Assembly: GCA_947458895.1 (NCBI GenBank)
Contig: CANHBY010000142.1
Span: 1 to 5,280 of the forward strand
Direction: 5' to 3'
DNA: 5,280 nucleotides
DNA from: Burkholderiales bacterium
GTDB taxonomy: Bacteria > Pseudomonadota > Gammaproteobacteria > Burkholderiales > Burkholderiaceae_C
Shown: positions 1-4,945 of the stretch, piece by piece
How positions within the stretch are numbered: the first letter of the stretch is position 1
Layout: every line of letters starts with the position of its first letter
Made by a program: the position numbers and the translations under genes
Notes under the pieces: generated by a model
What the model was told of the DNA's origin: nothing
The model's input: the letters and a program-made list of their open reading frames with translations, nothing else
The model's database searches: none

Positions 1-160
1 GAACCTCTGCAACACCCCTCGTGGGGACCGCATCCGTTCCTAGATAGGGTCTGCGGCGTTCGCTTTTTTGCCTGTAGCACCCGCTACAGGCCGCAAAATC
101 CGCCTTGCATCCCCTATCTAGGAACGGCGCGATCATCCACGATGGGTTTTGCAGAGGCTC
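1..160. mobile_element. 160-bp nested palindromic element, MITE-like
   Basis: Three pairs of inverted arms share exactly one dyad axis, between bases 80 and 81. The outer arms, 1-24 and 137-160, match at 21 of 24 positions. The middle arms, 34-49 and 112-127, are a perfect 16-bp inverted repeat (CCGTTCCTAGATAGGG and its complement). The apical arms, 70-78 and 83-91, are a perfect 9-bp repeat (GCCTGTAGC) around an ACCC loop. The stretches between arms are equal in length on both sides but pair poorly. The ends, reading GAGCCTCTGCAAAACCC inward from 160, resemble from memory the terminal repeats of some IS5-family elements. No transposase is encoded, so a non-autonomous MITE is the best guess. 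Target duplication cannot be tested because the left end coincides with the window edge. No T-run follows the hairpin on either strand, so it is not a classical intrinsic terminator. The palindrome is seen directly; the mobile identity is inferred. Confidence 0.5.
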
Positions 161-267
161 CGGAGCTCTCCAATATACCCAGTGATCCGCGTTTCCTCAG
201 AGAAACCTTTGCTGCTCGTTGCCACGTCTATTGATTCGGCCATGTGAAGTTTGATTTTTAACGCCAT
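133..267 (-). pseudogene. Short ORF, possibly the 5' stump of a gene interrupted by the palindromic element
   Basis: A 44-codon frame starts with ATG at 267-265 and ends with TGA at 135-133. GAGG lies 5 bases before the ATG (within GAGGGAG at 276-270), and an in-frame TGA upstream leaves this ATG as the first start. The first 35 residues (MALKIKLHMAESIDVATSSK at the N-terminus, then a GFSEETRITGYIGEL stretch) have a protein-like composition. From residue 36 on, the reading frame lies inside the palindromic element, where it soon stops. This fits a gene whose 3' part was removed by insertion. It lies 69 bases downstream of the TPR lipoprotein on the same strand, so it may once have been the last gene of that operon. 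I do not recognise the family. A chance ORF of this length is quite possible. Confidence 0.35.
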
Positions 268-336
268 TGCTCCCTCGTGTTGGTCGGCGGATTCAGTGCG
301 TCATGGGGCCTTATCAATGCAATTTAAACCCTACAT

Positions 337-888
337 CTACAGTGGCGACTTGGCTGAACCCGACGGCCCAGCCACTGCCTCTATGAGCCGCCAGTTCTGT
401 TCAGCTTCCCTGCGCAGAGCTGATCCCACGGGCAACTGGCTTCTTGCTTTGGCGTAAGCGTCTCGCGCCAAGGCGCTGTGGGCAAAGGCCAAGTTGTATG
501 AAAAACGCGCATCGCTGGGGTCCAGGGCGATTGCGTATTGCAGTGCCTCAATGGCCTGAGGGTATTGCCCCAGTTGAGCTTCGCAGTTGCCGAGCCTGAA
601 CCAAAAATAGGCGTTGCGAGGGTATTGCTCGGCCAGCTTTTTAAAGGCGGTTCTCGCTTGCTCGAATTGGCCGGTGGCATAAAACTGGTCAGCTTGGTTC
701 GCGGCATTCAAGTTGGGCTGACTCCTTGCGGCGGAGGCCCCAGCCTCCGCAGCTTTGCTCGCTGCATTGTGGTGAGCGCATCCCTGCAGCAACACCAGGG
801 CGCTCACACTCAACAGTGGCAACTTCCACCGCCGAAGCCTGCTGCCTCGGCCGGTGCCAACCTGAACGGTTTGGGGGCTCATCATCAT
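337..888 (-). CDS. TadD-like TPR lipoprotein
   Basis: Encodes a 183-residue lipoprotein with tetratricopeptide repeats, probably anchored in the outer membrane and acting as an assembly factor (pilotin or scaffold) for the Tad apparatus, as TadD proteins do. A basic stretch (RLRRWK) precedes a hydrophobic segment ending in the lipobox LLQG-C, with the lipidated Cys at residue 37. After an Ala/Ser-rich linker come about three TPR units: ADQFYATGQFEQARTAF, then WFRLGNCEAQLGQYPQAIEA with ALDPSDA, then a weaker FSYNLAFAHSAL unit. The frame is open to an ATG at 918 that overlaps the previous gene's stop as TGATG, but that ATG has no visible ribosome site. AAAGG at 898-894, 5 bases before a run of three ATG codons (888-880), makes 888 the better start. 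A 193-residue product from 918 by translational coupling remains possible. TPR and lipobox are clear; the TadD role is inferred from context. Confidence 0.8.
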   Translation of the reverse strand: MMMSPQTVQVGTGRGSRLRRWKLPLLSVSALVLLQGCAHHNAASKAAEAGASAARSQPNLNAANQADQFYATGQFEQARTAFKKLAEQYPRNAYFWFRLGNCEAQLGQYPQAIEALQYAIALDPSDARFSYNLAFAHSALARDAYAKARSQLPVGSALRREAEQNWRLIEAVAGPSGSAKSPL

Positions 889-893
889 CGAAA

Positions 894-899
894 CCTTTC
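894..899 (-). promoter_or_regulatory. Ribosome binding site deciding the TadD-like start
   Basis: GAAAGG on the minus strand sits 5 bases before the ATG at 888. It lies inside a tiny inverted repeat, CGAAA-GG-TTTCG (900-889). It supports starting at the ATG triplet rather than at the overlapping ATG at 918. Confidence 0.5.
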
Positions 900-917
900 G
901 TAGAAGATAGGGCGCCA

Positions 918-1289
918 TCAGAGCGTGCCGGGTTGATTGCTCAGAACCACTTCAGACAACCGCCCCATGGCGTCCTCAATGCGAATCTGCGCTGCATCAA
1001 AGCATTGACCGGTCAATCTCACCATGAAACTTTGTCCGCTTTGCTGAACTGTGCTGGTGCTCAGCCTCATCGCAACTGGCAAGGTGTTGAATAGTTTGTA
1101 AGGCGGCTGACCACCATGAACAAACACCGTGGGGCCCATGCCGCTGGCGCACCCAGCGCCAGTGCCTTTGGCAGTGAACTGCGCGGGAGAGGCCGTGATT
1201 TCCTCGGGTGGGCCAGATTCATTCCCGCCGCCTCCGCAGGCTGTCAGGCTTGCCGCCGCCAAAATAAGAATCAGAGAAGAGAGTTTCAT
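918..1289 (-). CDS. Small lipoprotein of unknown function in the tad-like operon
   Basis: Encodes 123 residues. The N-terminus MKLSSLILILAAASLTAC is a typical lipoprotein signal with lipobox LTA-C18, followed by a GGGG spacer. AGGA at 1299-1296, 6 bases before the ATG, supports this start. The mature part has a segment around residues 53-66 (PTVFVHGGQPPYKL) of the 'V.GG.PPY' type often seen in Ig-like beta-sandwich repeats. Two further cysteines, C47 and C96, could form a disulfide. No enzymatic motif is visible. It lies between a TadE-like gene and the TadD-like TPR gene on the same strand; its TGA shares one base with a possible ATG of the next gene, so it is very likely co-transcribed. I do not recognise a named family. 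A role as a small envelope component of the pilus apparatus is inference from position only. Confidence 0.75.
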   Translation of the reverse strand: MKLSSLILILAAASLTACGGGGNESGPPEEITASPAQFTAKGTGAGCASGMGPTVFVHGGQPPYKLFNTLPVAMRLSTSTVQQSGQSFMVRLTGQCFDAAQIRIEDAMGRLSEVVLSNQPGTL

Positions 1290-1321
1290 GAAAGGTCCTG
1301 CTGGTTGAAGAGGTGTTCAAG

Positions 1322-1340
1322 GCACCGTGATAGACGGTGT
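1322..1340. repeat. Small inverted repeat in the tadE-lipoprotein gap
   Basis: CACCG (1323-1327) and CGGTG (1335-1339) form a 5-bp perfect stem around a 7-base loop in the 75-base gap between two minus-strand genes. On the minus strand no T-run follows, so it is not an evident terminator; it may be an intra-operon RNA hairpin or chance. Confidence 0.25.
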
Positions 1341-1364
1341 TTCGTTGGGGTTTTCAAAGGCTGA

Positions 1365-2051
1365 TCAGGGGGCGCTGAAAGCTGATTGCATTTCCACCAC
1401 GGCATACGATTCGATCGGTACGCGGTGGCGCGCGTAATAGCGGGGGCAGTTCGCTAAATCAAGACCACGCCAAACCGGCACAGCGCCTCCCCAGGCATCG
1501 ACAGCCGTGGAGCCGCCGCACATGACTGTCTTGATCAAGGTGCCGATCAGGGGCACCTTGAGCTCATAGCCGTACACCACCCTGATCTTGAGCAGGTTGG
1601 CGTCTTGAATGTTCACCCCAGAGCTGCGCCCCACAGCCGTGTTGCGCCACTGCAGGTTGTCATGGGGAATTTGACGCTGGCCGTTGATCTCAACCCCAAA
1701 ATCCGCCATGGTGCGTTCGTTCGGGCTGAGGCGATAAACCTCCGGCCTGTCGAGCGCCGTGGAGGTCTGTGCCTTGAACTGGGCCCACTTAATTCGCAGT
1801 GTGTCGTTGGTGTTGGTGGCGTCTTGATAGAACGGCACCAGGTTCTCAATCAGTGCTGAGCGGATCTCGCTTAAATGCCCGTTTTTCATGGCGCCATGCC
1901 GCGCAGCCATGAAGGTCGCATGGTTCAGCGTGAGCTTGCCCATGTAGAGAAAGCCCCACTGAATCAGGCACAGGACCACCAGCAGGGCGATCGGAAAAAT
2001 GACCACAAATTCCACTGTGGACACCCCCCGCACCTTTGGGCGGTGTTGCAT
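1365..2051 (-). CDS. tadE: TadE-like minor pseudopilin
   Basis: Encodes 228 residues with the hallmark of TadE-like proteins: a short basic leader, then RGVSTVEF and a single hydrophobic helix (about residues 14-36, VVIFPIALLVVLCLIQWGF). Cleavage after G9 by a TadV-type prepilin peptidase would leave Glu at mature position 5, as in Flp and TadE/TadF pseudopilins. After the helix, a TLNHATFMAARHGA segment matches the conserved post-helix region of the family ('...A...AAR.GA'). Two cysteines near the C-terminus (C178, C202) could form a disulfide. The C-terminus IESYAVVEMQS resembles the 'ATVRMQS' ending I associate with TadE-like proteins of Burkholderiales. The frame is open to an ATG at 2132, but AAGGGGA at 2064-2058, 6 bases before the ATG at 2051, and the compact leader make 2051 the start. 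It is first in the leftward operon, divergent from flp. Confidence 0.85.
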   Translation of the reverse strand: MQHRPKVRGVSTVEFVVIFPIALLVVLCLIQWGFLYMGKLTLNHATFMAARHGAMKNGHLSEIRSALIENLVPFYQDATNTNDTLRIKWAQFKAQTSTALDRPEVYRLSPNERTMADFGVEINGQRQIPHDNLQWRNTAVGRSSGVNIQDANLLKIRVVYGYELKVPLIGTLIKTVMCGGSTAVDAWGGAVPVWRGLDLANCPRYYARHRVPIESYAVVEMQSAFSAP

Positions 2052-2057
2052 TTGTCG

Positions 2058-2064
2058 TCCCCTT
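2058..2064 (-). promoter_or_regulatory. Ribosome binding site of the minus-strand tadE-like gene
   Basis: AAGGGGA on the minus strand lies 6 bases upstream of the ATG at 2051. It decides between this start and a 27-codon N-terminal extension that would put a non-leader sequence (two Cys, no basic/Gly cleavage site) before the pseudopilin signal. Confidence 0.6.
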
Positions 2065-2130
2065 ATTGAGATGAGCCAGCCGAAGGCCTGCTCTAGGGAC
2101 GAAATTGTGATGTCGCAACAAAATATCCTC

Positions 2131-2149
2131 AACGCAAAAACGTTGCGTT
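2131..2149. repeat. Perfect inverted repeat upstream of flp and tadE-like gene
   Basis: AACGCAA (2131-2137) and TTGCGTT (2143-2149) form a perfect 7-bp dyad around a 5-base spacer. It lies about 80 bases from one start codon and 130 from the other, a position suited to an operator controlling either direction. Function is inferred from position only. Confidence 0.45.
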
Positions 2150-2267
2150 ATTGGCATTTTTGGGATGATGGATTTTTTTGCAACGACCTAGACTGCTCGC
2201 CAGCGGGCCGAAAACAGCATCGCAACTCGCTTCAAAGGCCAGCCCATCAGTCCATTTTGTCTTTTCA

Positions 2268-2272
2268 AGGAG
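2268..2272 (+). promoter_or_regulatory. Ribosome binding site deciding the flp start
   Basis: AGGAG is 7 bases upstream of the ATG at 2280 and only 1 base upstream of another in-frame ATG at 2274. Spacing favours 2280. Confidence 0.7.
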
Positions 2273-2279
2273 TATGACA

Positions 2280-2546
2280 ATGAACCTTCTCAGCACCCGC
2301 CCATCCCGCGCCCGCGGCCAGGGCATGACCGAATACATCATCATCGTGGCCCTGATCGCCATCGCTGCCATCGCCACCACCACCTTCTTTGGCAGCACCG
2401 TGCGCAATCAAGTGGCCGGCATGGCAGCAGGCCTGGCAGGGAATCAGGAGGCCGCTGAAAGTGCCCGAAAGAGTGCCAAGAAGGCCAGTACAGCAGGGGC
2501 GAAAGAGGCCGATGAAGGGCGCAGTTTGAATAACTTCAGCGAGTAG
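2280..2546 (+). CDS. flp: Flp-type (type IVb) pilin
   Basis: Encodes an 88-residue prepilin, the likely major subunit of the pilus. A 13-residue basic leader (MNLLSTRPSRARG) is followed by QGMTEYIIIVALIAIAAIA. Cleavage between G13 and Q14 by a TadV-like prepilin peptidase gives a 75-residue mature protein with Glu5-Tyr6, the diagnostic Flp motif, at the start of the hydrophobic helix. The helix ends near TTTFFGSTVRNQV, a pattern typical of Flp pilins. Beyond it is an Ala/Lys/Glu-rich tail of about 35 residues (from AGNQEAAESARKSAKKAS onward), longer than in classical short Flp pilins. AGGAG 7 bases before the ATG fixes the start; an upstream frame to 2178 lacks support. First gene of the rightward operon; a weak hairpin with a T-run lies downstream and may limit read-through. 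Confidence 0.88.
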   Translation: MNLLSTRPSRARGQGMTEYIIIVALIAIAAIATTTFFGSTVRNQVAGMAAGLAGNQEAAESARKSAKKASTAGAKEADEGRSLNNFSE

Positions 2547-2581
2547 CGGGTGGCTGAGCTGGGCAACTGAATCCGGTCGCC

Positions 2582-2598
2582 AGCCTTCTTGGCTTTTT
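2582..2598 (+). terminator. Weak hairpin plus T-run after flp (possible attenuator)
   Basis: AGCC (2582-2585) and GGCT (2591-2594) flank a TTCTT loop and run into five T residues (2594-2598). The stem is only 4 bp, so complete termination is unlikely. Partial termination here would give more flp than downstream transcript, a common need for a major pilin. Confidence 0.3.
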
Positions 2599-2659
2599 GA
2601 CGGTGCTGTACATCCATCGCCCTGTGTTGCGCTCTTCTGAAGCGCTGTCAAGCACGAAA

Positions 2660-2679
2660 AAGTGAGTAAACACCCACTT
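2660..2679. repeat. Inverted repeat just upstream of the tadG-like gene
   Basis: AAGTGAGT (2660-2667) and ACCCACTT (2672-2679) are 8-bp inverted arms with one mismatch around AAAC. It lies 22 bases before the tadG-like ATG in the 155-base gap after flp. It could be an operator or an mRNA hairpin near the start; function unproven. Confidence 0.35.
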
Positions 2680-2701
2680 AATCAACTTTGAAAAACCAAA
2701 G

Positions 2702-4123
2702 ATGAAGCAATTTCGCCTCCATCGCCAGGGTGCCTGCGGTCAAGCAATGGTCTGGTTCATGGCCACCATTGCAGCCACCATGGCGGTGCTCTATGGCGTT
2801 TACAACGTCGGTCAGGTCACTTCTGCCAAGCAAAAGGTTGTCAATGCCACCGATGCGGGCGCCCTGGCCGGCGCCACACAGCAAGCCAGGCTTCTTAACC
2901 TCATGGCCTATGGCAATCGCGCCATGGTGGTCTCAGACGCAATGGCGGGGCAGTTGGTGAGCCTGGACTCGTGGATGAGGTACTTGCAAACGACCACGCA
3001 GAACGTGAGCCATGTGTCCAGGCTGATTCCTTGGGTGGGGCAAGTCTTGGGTACCGTGCTGCAAACCATTTCCAGAACCTTGAACAGGGTGGAGGACGGC
3101 TTTGGCGACAGGGTGCTGCCAGCCGCGATCAGGGGCCTTGAGCGTCTGAAGGGCTTGGTTTCAGTGGTCAACGAAAGTATCAGTCGCGTTGGCAATGGTT
3201 TGGCGAGCCAGGCTGCTTCGGCGGTCGTGGCGTCGAACCAGACGGTTTTTGGCACACCTGCCCGAACCGATCAGGCACCTCAGCAAATCAATCTTGCCCT
3301 GTCTGGGGCTTCCTTCATTCAAAACCAATTGGCATGGACCAACTTCTCGAAGCGTCACTCAGGTGCCGATCGAGGGCGTGCCAAGCAAGTGGTCTTGGAC
3401 TCCATGGATCAGTTTTCAACGGGCACTGAGCGCAGTTGGCAAAGGGGCTCCGGCACTTGGGGGCCGCGGCTGGAAAAACGAGGTGGGACCCGTCTTGTGG
3501 GGTTTGACCGTTGGGAGGCTCAGGATGCCTTGGACTTTCGGTTGCCATTAGGTTGGTTTGGTGTGCTCAAGATTCCAGTGGGCTGGGGCCGCACTGATCT
3601 GGGCGGTGGTGGGAACTTGCGGTGGGGTGGTACCAACGCTCAGACATTGGCCTTCGGTTCCCTGCGCAATGTGCATGCCAATTGGTCGGGTGTCTCTGAG
3701 ATTCGTGACTTGAGCGATGCGGCTCGCACTGAACCTGAGTTGAGCTTTCTTCTCATCACGGCCAAGCCTGGGTCGGCCACGCCCACCACGGGCTCCATGG
3801 GGATTGCGGCTCAGGCTTCCCCCTCGGTGATGGGCTCGGCCCAAATGAATGACCATTTGCGCAGCGATCAGGTGTCAGCCATCAGCACAGCCAAGGTGTA
3901 TTTCGAGCGCCCTCAGCGCGGTTTGGGCGATTGGACCGCCGATGCGTGGCGCGGCAATTCCACTTTGTTTCGGGAGGATGCTTATAAAGAGTACGCCTCT
4001 TTGTACAACCCTTTTTGGCAGGCCCGTCTGTCTGCCCTCGATCCCTCAGCGAAGGGGGCCATCTTGCTCGCCATGGGCTGGTCTGCCGAGGCCGCTGAGG
4101 CCTTGGATGGCCTGCTGCCTTGA
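2702..4123 (+). CDS. tadG: TadG-like pilus assembly protein (TadE/G-like N-terminus)
   Basis: Encodes 473 residues. A basic leader ends in ACG13, followed by QAMVWFMATIAATMAVLYGVYNV, a single N-terminal membrane helix (about 16-37) as in the Flp-assembly TadE/G-like N-terminal family. Then comes the conserved KQKVVNATDAGALAGA (43-58) and ARLLNLMAYGNRAM (62-75), a hallmark of this TadG subgroup. The rest (about 95-473) is probably periplasmic, rich in Gly, Ser and Trp, without recognisable repeats. I see no DxSxS-type metal site, so the von Willebrand A domain of classical TadG appears absent. Mature position 5 is Trp18 instead of Glu, so processing as a pilin is doubtful. The ATG at 2702 is the first start after an in-frame TGA near 2664, but it has no clear Shine-Dalgarno, only an A-rich leader. 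Downstream, the next gene starts 27 bases after the stop. Family call good; exact role inferred. Confidence 0.78.
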   Translation: MKQFRLHRQGACGQAMVWFMATIAATMAVLYGVYNVGQVTSAKQKVVNATDAGALAGATQQARLLNLMAYGNRAMVVSDAMAGQLVSLDSWMRYLQTTTQNVSHVSRLIPWVGQVLGTVLQTISRTLNRVEDGFGDRVLPAAIRGLERLKGLVSVVNESISRVGNGLASQAASAVVASNQTVFGTPARTDQAPQQINLALSGASFIQNQLAWTNFSKRHSGADRGRAKQVVLDSMDQFSTGTERSWQRGSGTWGPRLEKRGGTRLVGFDRWEAQDALDFRLPLGWFGVLKIPVGWGRTDLGGGGNLRWGGTNAQTLAFGSLRNVHANWSGVSEIRDLSDAARTEPELSFLLITAKPGSATPTTGSMGIAAQASPSVMGSAQMNDHLRSDQVSAISTAKVYFERPQRGLGDWTADAWRGNSTLFREDAYKEYASLYNPFWQARLSALDPSAKGAILLAMGWSAEAAEALDGLLP

Positions 4124-4140
4124 GCAAGACAGGTGCAGCC

Positions 4141-4145
4141 AGGAG
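4141..4145 (+). promoter_or_regulatory. Ribosome binding site of the second TadE-like gene
   Basis: AGGAG lies 5 bases before the ATG at 4151 and decides against an in-frame GTG at 4133, which has no such site. Confidence 0.65.
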
Positions 4146-4150
4146 TTGTC

Positions 4151-4945
4151 ATGTTGTTGCAAAAATTCTCTCTCCCCGAACGCCAGCGCGGGCAATCACT
4201 GGCCGAATTTTTGGTGGTGATGGTGGCCTTGATGCCGCTGTTCGCCGGCATCTATTACTTGGATAAATACGCCGATCTCCAACAGTCTGCTGTGCAGGCA
4301 AGTCGCTACGCTGCCTTTCAGCGCGTCATGCAGCCAGACGAAGATCGTCTGAGTACGACGGAGATCGAAGACAAACTCCGGGCCCGATTTTTTCGGCGCG
4401 GCAAGGGCTTGGCTGGCAACCCCGATGGCGAGATTCGTTCATCTGACAGCGTGGCGGGTTTGGGCGCTCGTGAGGGGCAGGTGGTGCTCTGGCGTGACCT
4501 GGCTGGCAACCCCTTGCTGCGAGATCATCAACAGGTGACCCTGGCCTTTGAGTCGCATGCTCCGGCGAGCGTGACCCAGGTGACCAACGGCGTCGCGGGA
4601 CTGATGTTCGGCCAGACCAACCGCGGTGTGCATGTCGCCAATGTCGAGGTCTCATTGATCGACCACCTGCGTGGGGGGAATGACCCCCTGCGCATCGGTG
4701 CCAGTACAGCGGCCATGGGGGGCGCCTGGAATGCCCAGGGCTCCCAGGGTGTTCGCTCGGCCTTGTTGGCTAACCGAGTGATGGCAACGACCGTGGGCGG
4801 ACTCAAGTTGGTGGGGCGTCCCGTCTCATGGATCGTCGGTCTTGTCGAACGCGTGCGGTTTGAGTTGCCATGTATCAAGGTCGAGGCTGTGCCCACAGAC
4901 CGCTCATCGGGCGGCAGCGCGGCCCGAGGGGGGAGCTGCCAATGA
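4151..4945 (+). CDS. TadE/TadF-like minor pseudopilin
   Basis: Encodes 264 residues. The leader MLLQKFSLPERQRG14 precedes QSLAEFLVVMVALMPLFAGI, a classical pseudopilin signal: predicted cleavage after G14, Glu at mature position 5 (E19), Pro in the helix (P29). YADLQQSAVQASRYAAFQR after the helix matches the 'Q.A..ASRYAAF' region of TadE/TadF-like proteins. The remaining 200 residues are probably periplasmic. The pentapeptide LAGNP occurs twice (residues 87-91 and 117-121), from a 14-bp direct repeat at 4410-4423 and 4500-4513. Cysteines C241 and C263 lie near the C-terminus and might pair. The gene follows the tadG-like gene by 27 bases and overlaps the next by ATGA, so it is in one operon. 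It differs from the minus-strand TadE-like protein in sequence and length, so the two are likely distinct minor subunits. TadE and TadF cannot be told apart here. Confidence 0.78.
   Translation: MLLQKFSLPERQRGQSLAEFLVVMVALMPLFAGIYYLDKYADLQQSAVQASRYAAFQRVMQPDEDRLSTTEIEDKLRARFFRRGKGLAGNPDGEIRSSDSVAGLGAREGQVVLWRDLAGNPLLRDHQQVTLAFESHAPASVTQVTNGVAGLMFGQTNRGVHVANVEVSLIDHLRGGNDPLRIGASTAAMGGAWNAQGSQGVRSALLANRVMATTVGGLKLVGRPVSWIVGLVERVRFELPCIKVEAVPTDRSSGGSAARGGSCQ

Larger units (their letters stand above)
2052..2279. promoter_or_regulatory. Divergent intergenic region between tadE-like and flp genes
   Basis: This 228-base gap separates two divergent operons and must carry, or lie next to, promoters for both. 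It is locally AT-rich (about 2117-2180), with a T-tract at 2173-2179. A (C/T)GCAAC-like motif recurs: CGCAAC at 2114-2119, an inverted pair at 2131-2149, TGCAAC at 2180-2184 with its preceding T, and CGCAAC at 2221-2226. These may be regulator sites. TTGGCA at 2151-2156 resembles a -35 box, but no good -10 lies 16-18 bases downstream. I found no sigma-54 GG-N10-GC pair around it. Regulation is therefore unassigned. The reading frames crossing the gap are N-terminal extensions of neighbouring genes or shadows. Confidence 0.55.

Noticed and set aside
1..160. Intrinsic bidirectional terminator
   Set aside because: The hairpin is strong, but no T-run follows the stem on either strand, and the element is far longer than a terminator; it is also about 180 bases past the end of the leftward TPR gene.
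1..160. Integron attC site or CRISPR repeat
   Set aside because: No attC core sites of the RYYYAAC/GTTRRRY type in the right places, no integrase, and no repeated spacer units; only one palindrome is present.
251..457. Plus-strand ORF of 68 codons
   Set aside because: No ribosome site, no family resemblance, and it overlaps the 3' end of the TPR lipoprotein gene on the other strand.
538..1094. Two plus-strand ORFs (538-903 and 726-1094)
   Set aside because: Antisense shadows of the two lipoprotein genes, whose signal peptides, lipoboxes and TPR motifs are convincing.
2052..2132. 27-codon N-terminal extension of the minus-strand TadE-like protein
   Set aside because: No ribosome site at 2132, and the extension would place extra residues before a normal short pseudopilin leader; AAGGGGA supports 2051.
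2151..2182. Sigma-54 promoter upstream of flp (TTGGCA ... TTGCA)
   Set aside because: The two boxes are too far apart; no GG and GC pair is found with the required 10-base spacing.
2265..2651. Minus-strand ORF of 128 codons over flp
   Set aside because: Antisense shadow of the Flp pilin gene; composition (Cys, Gly, His runs) reflects reverse reading of its codons.
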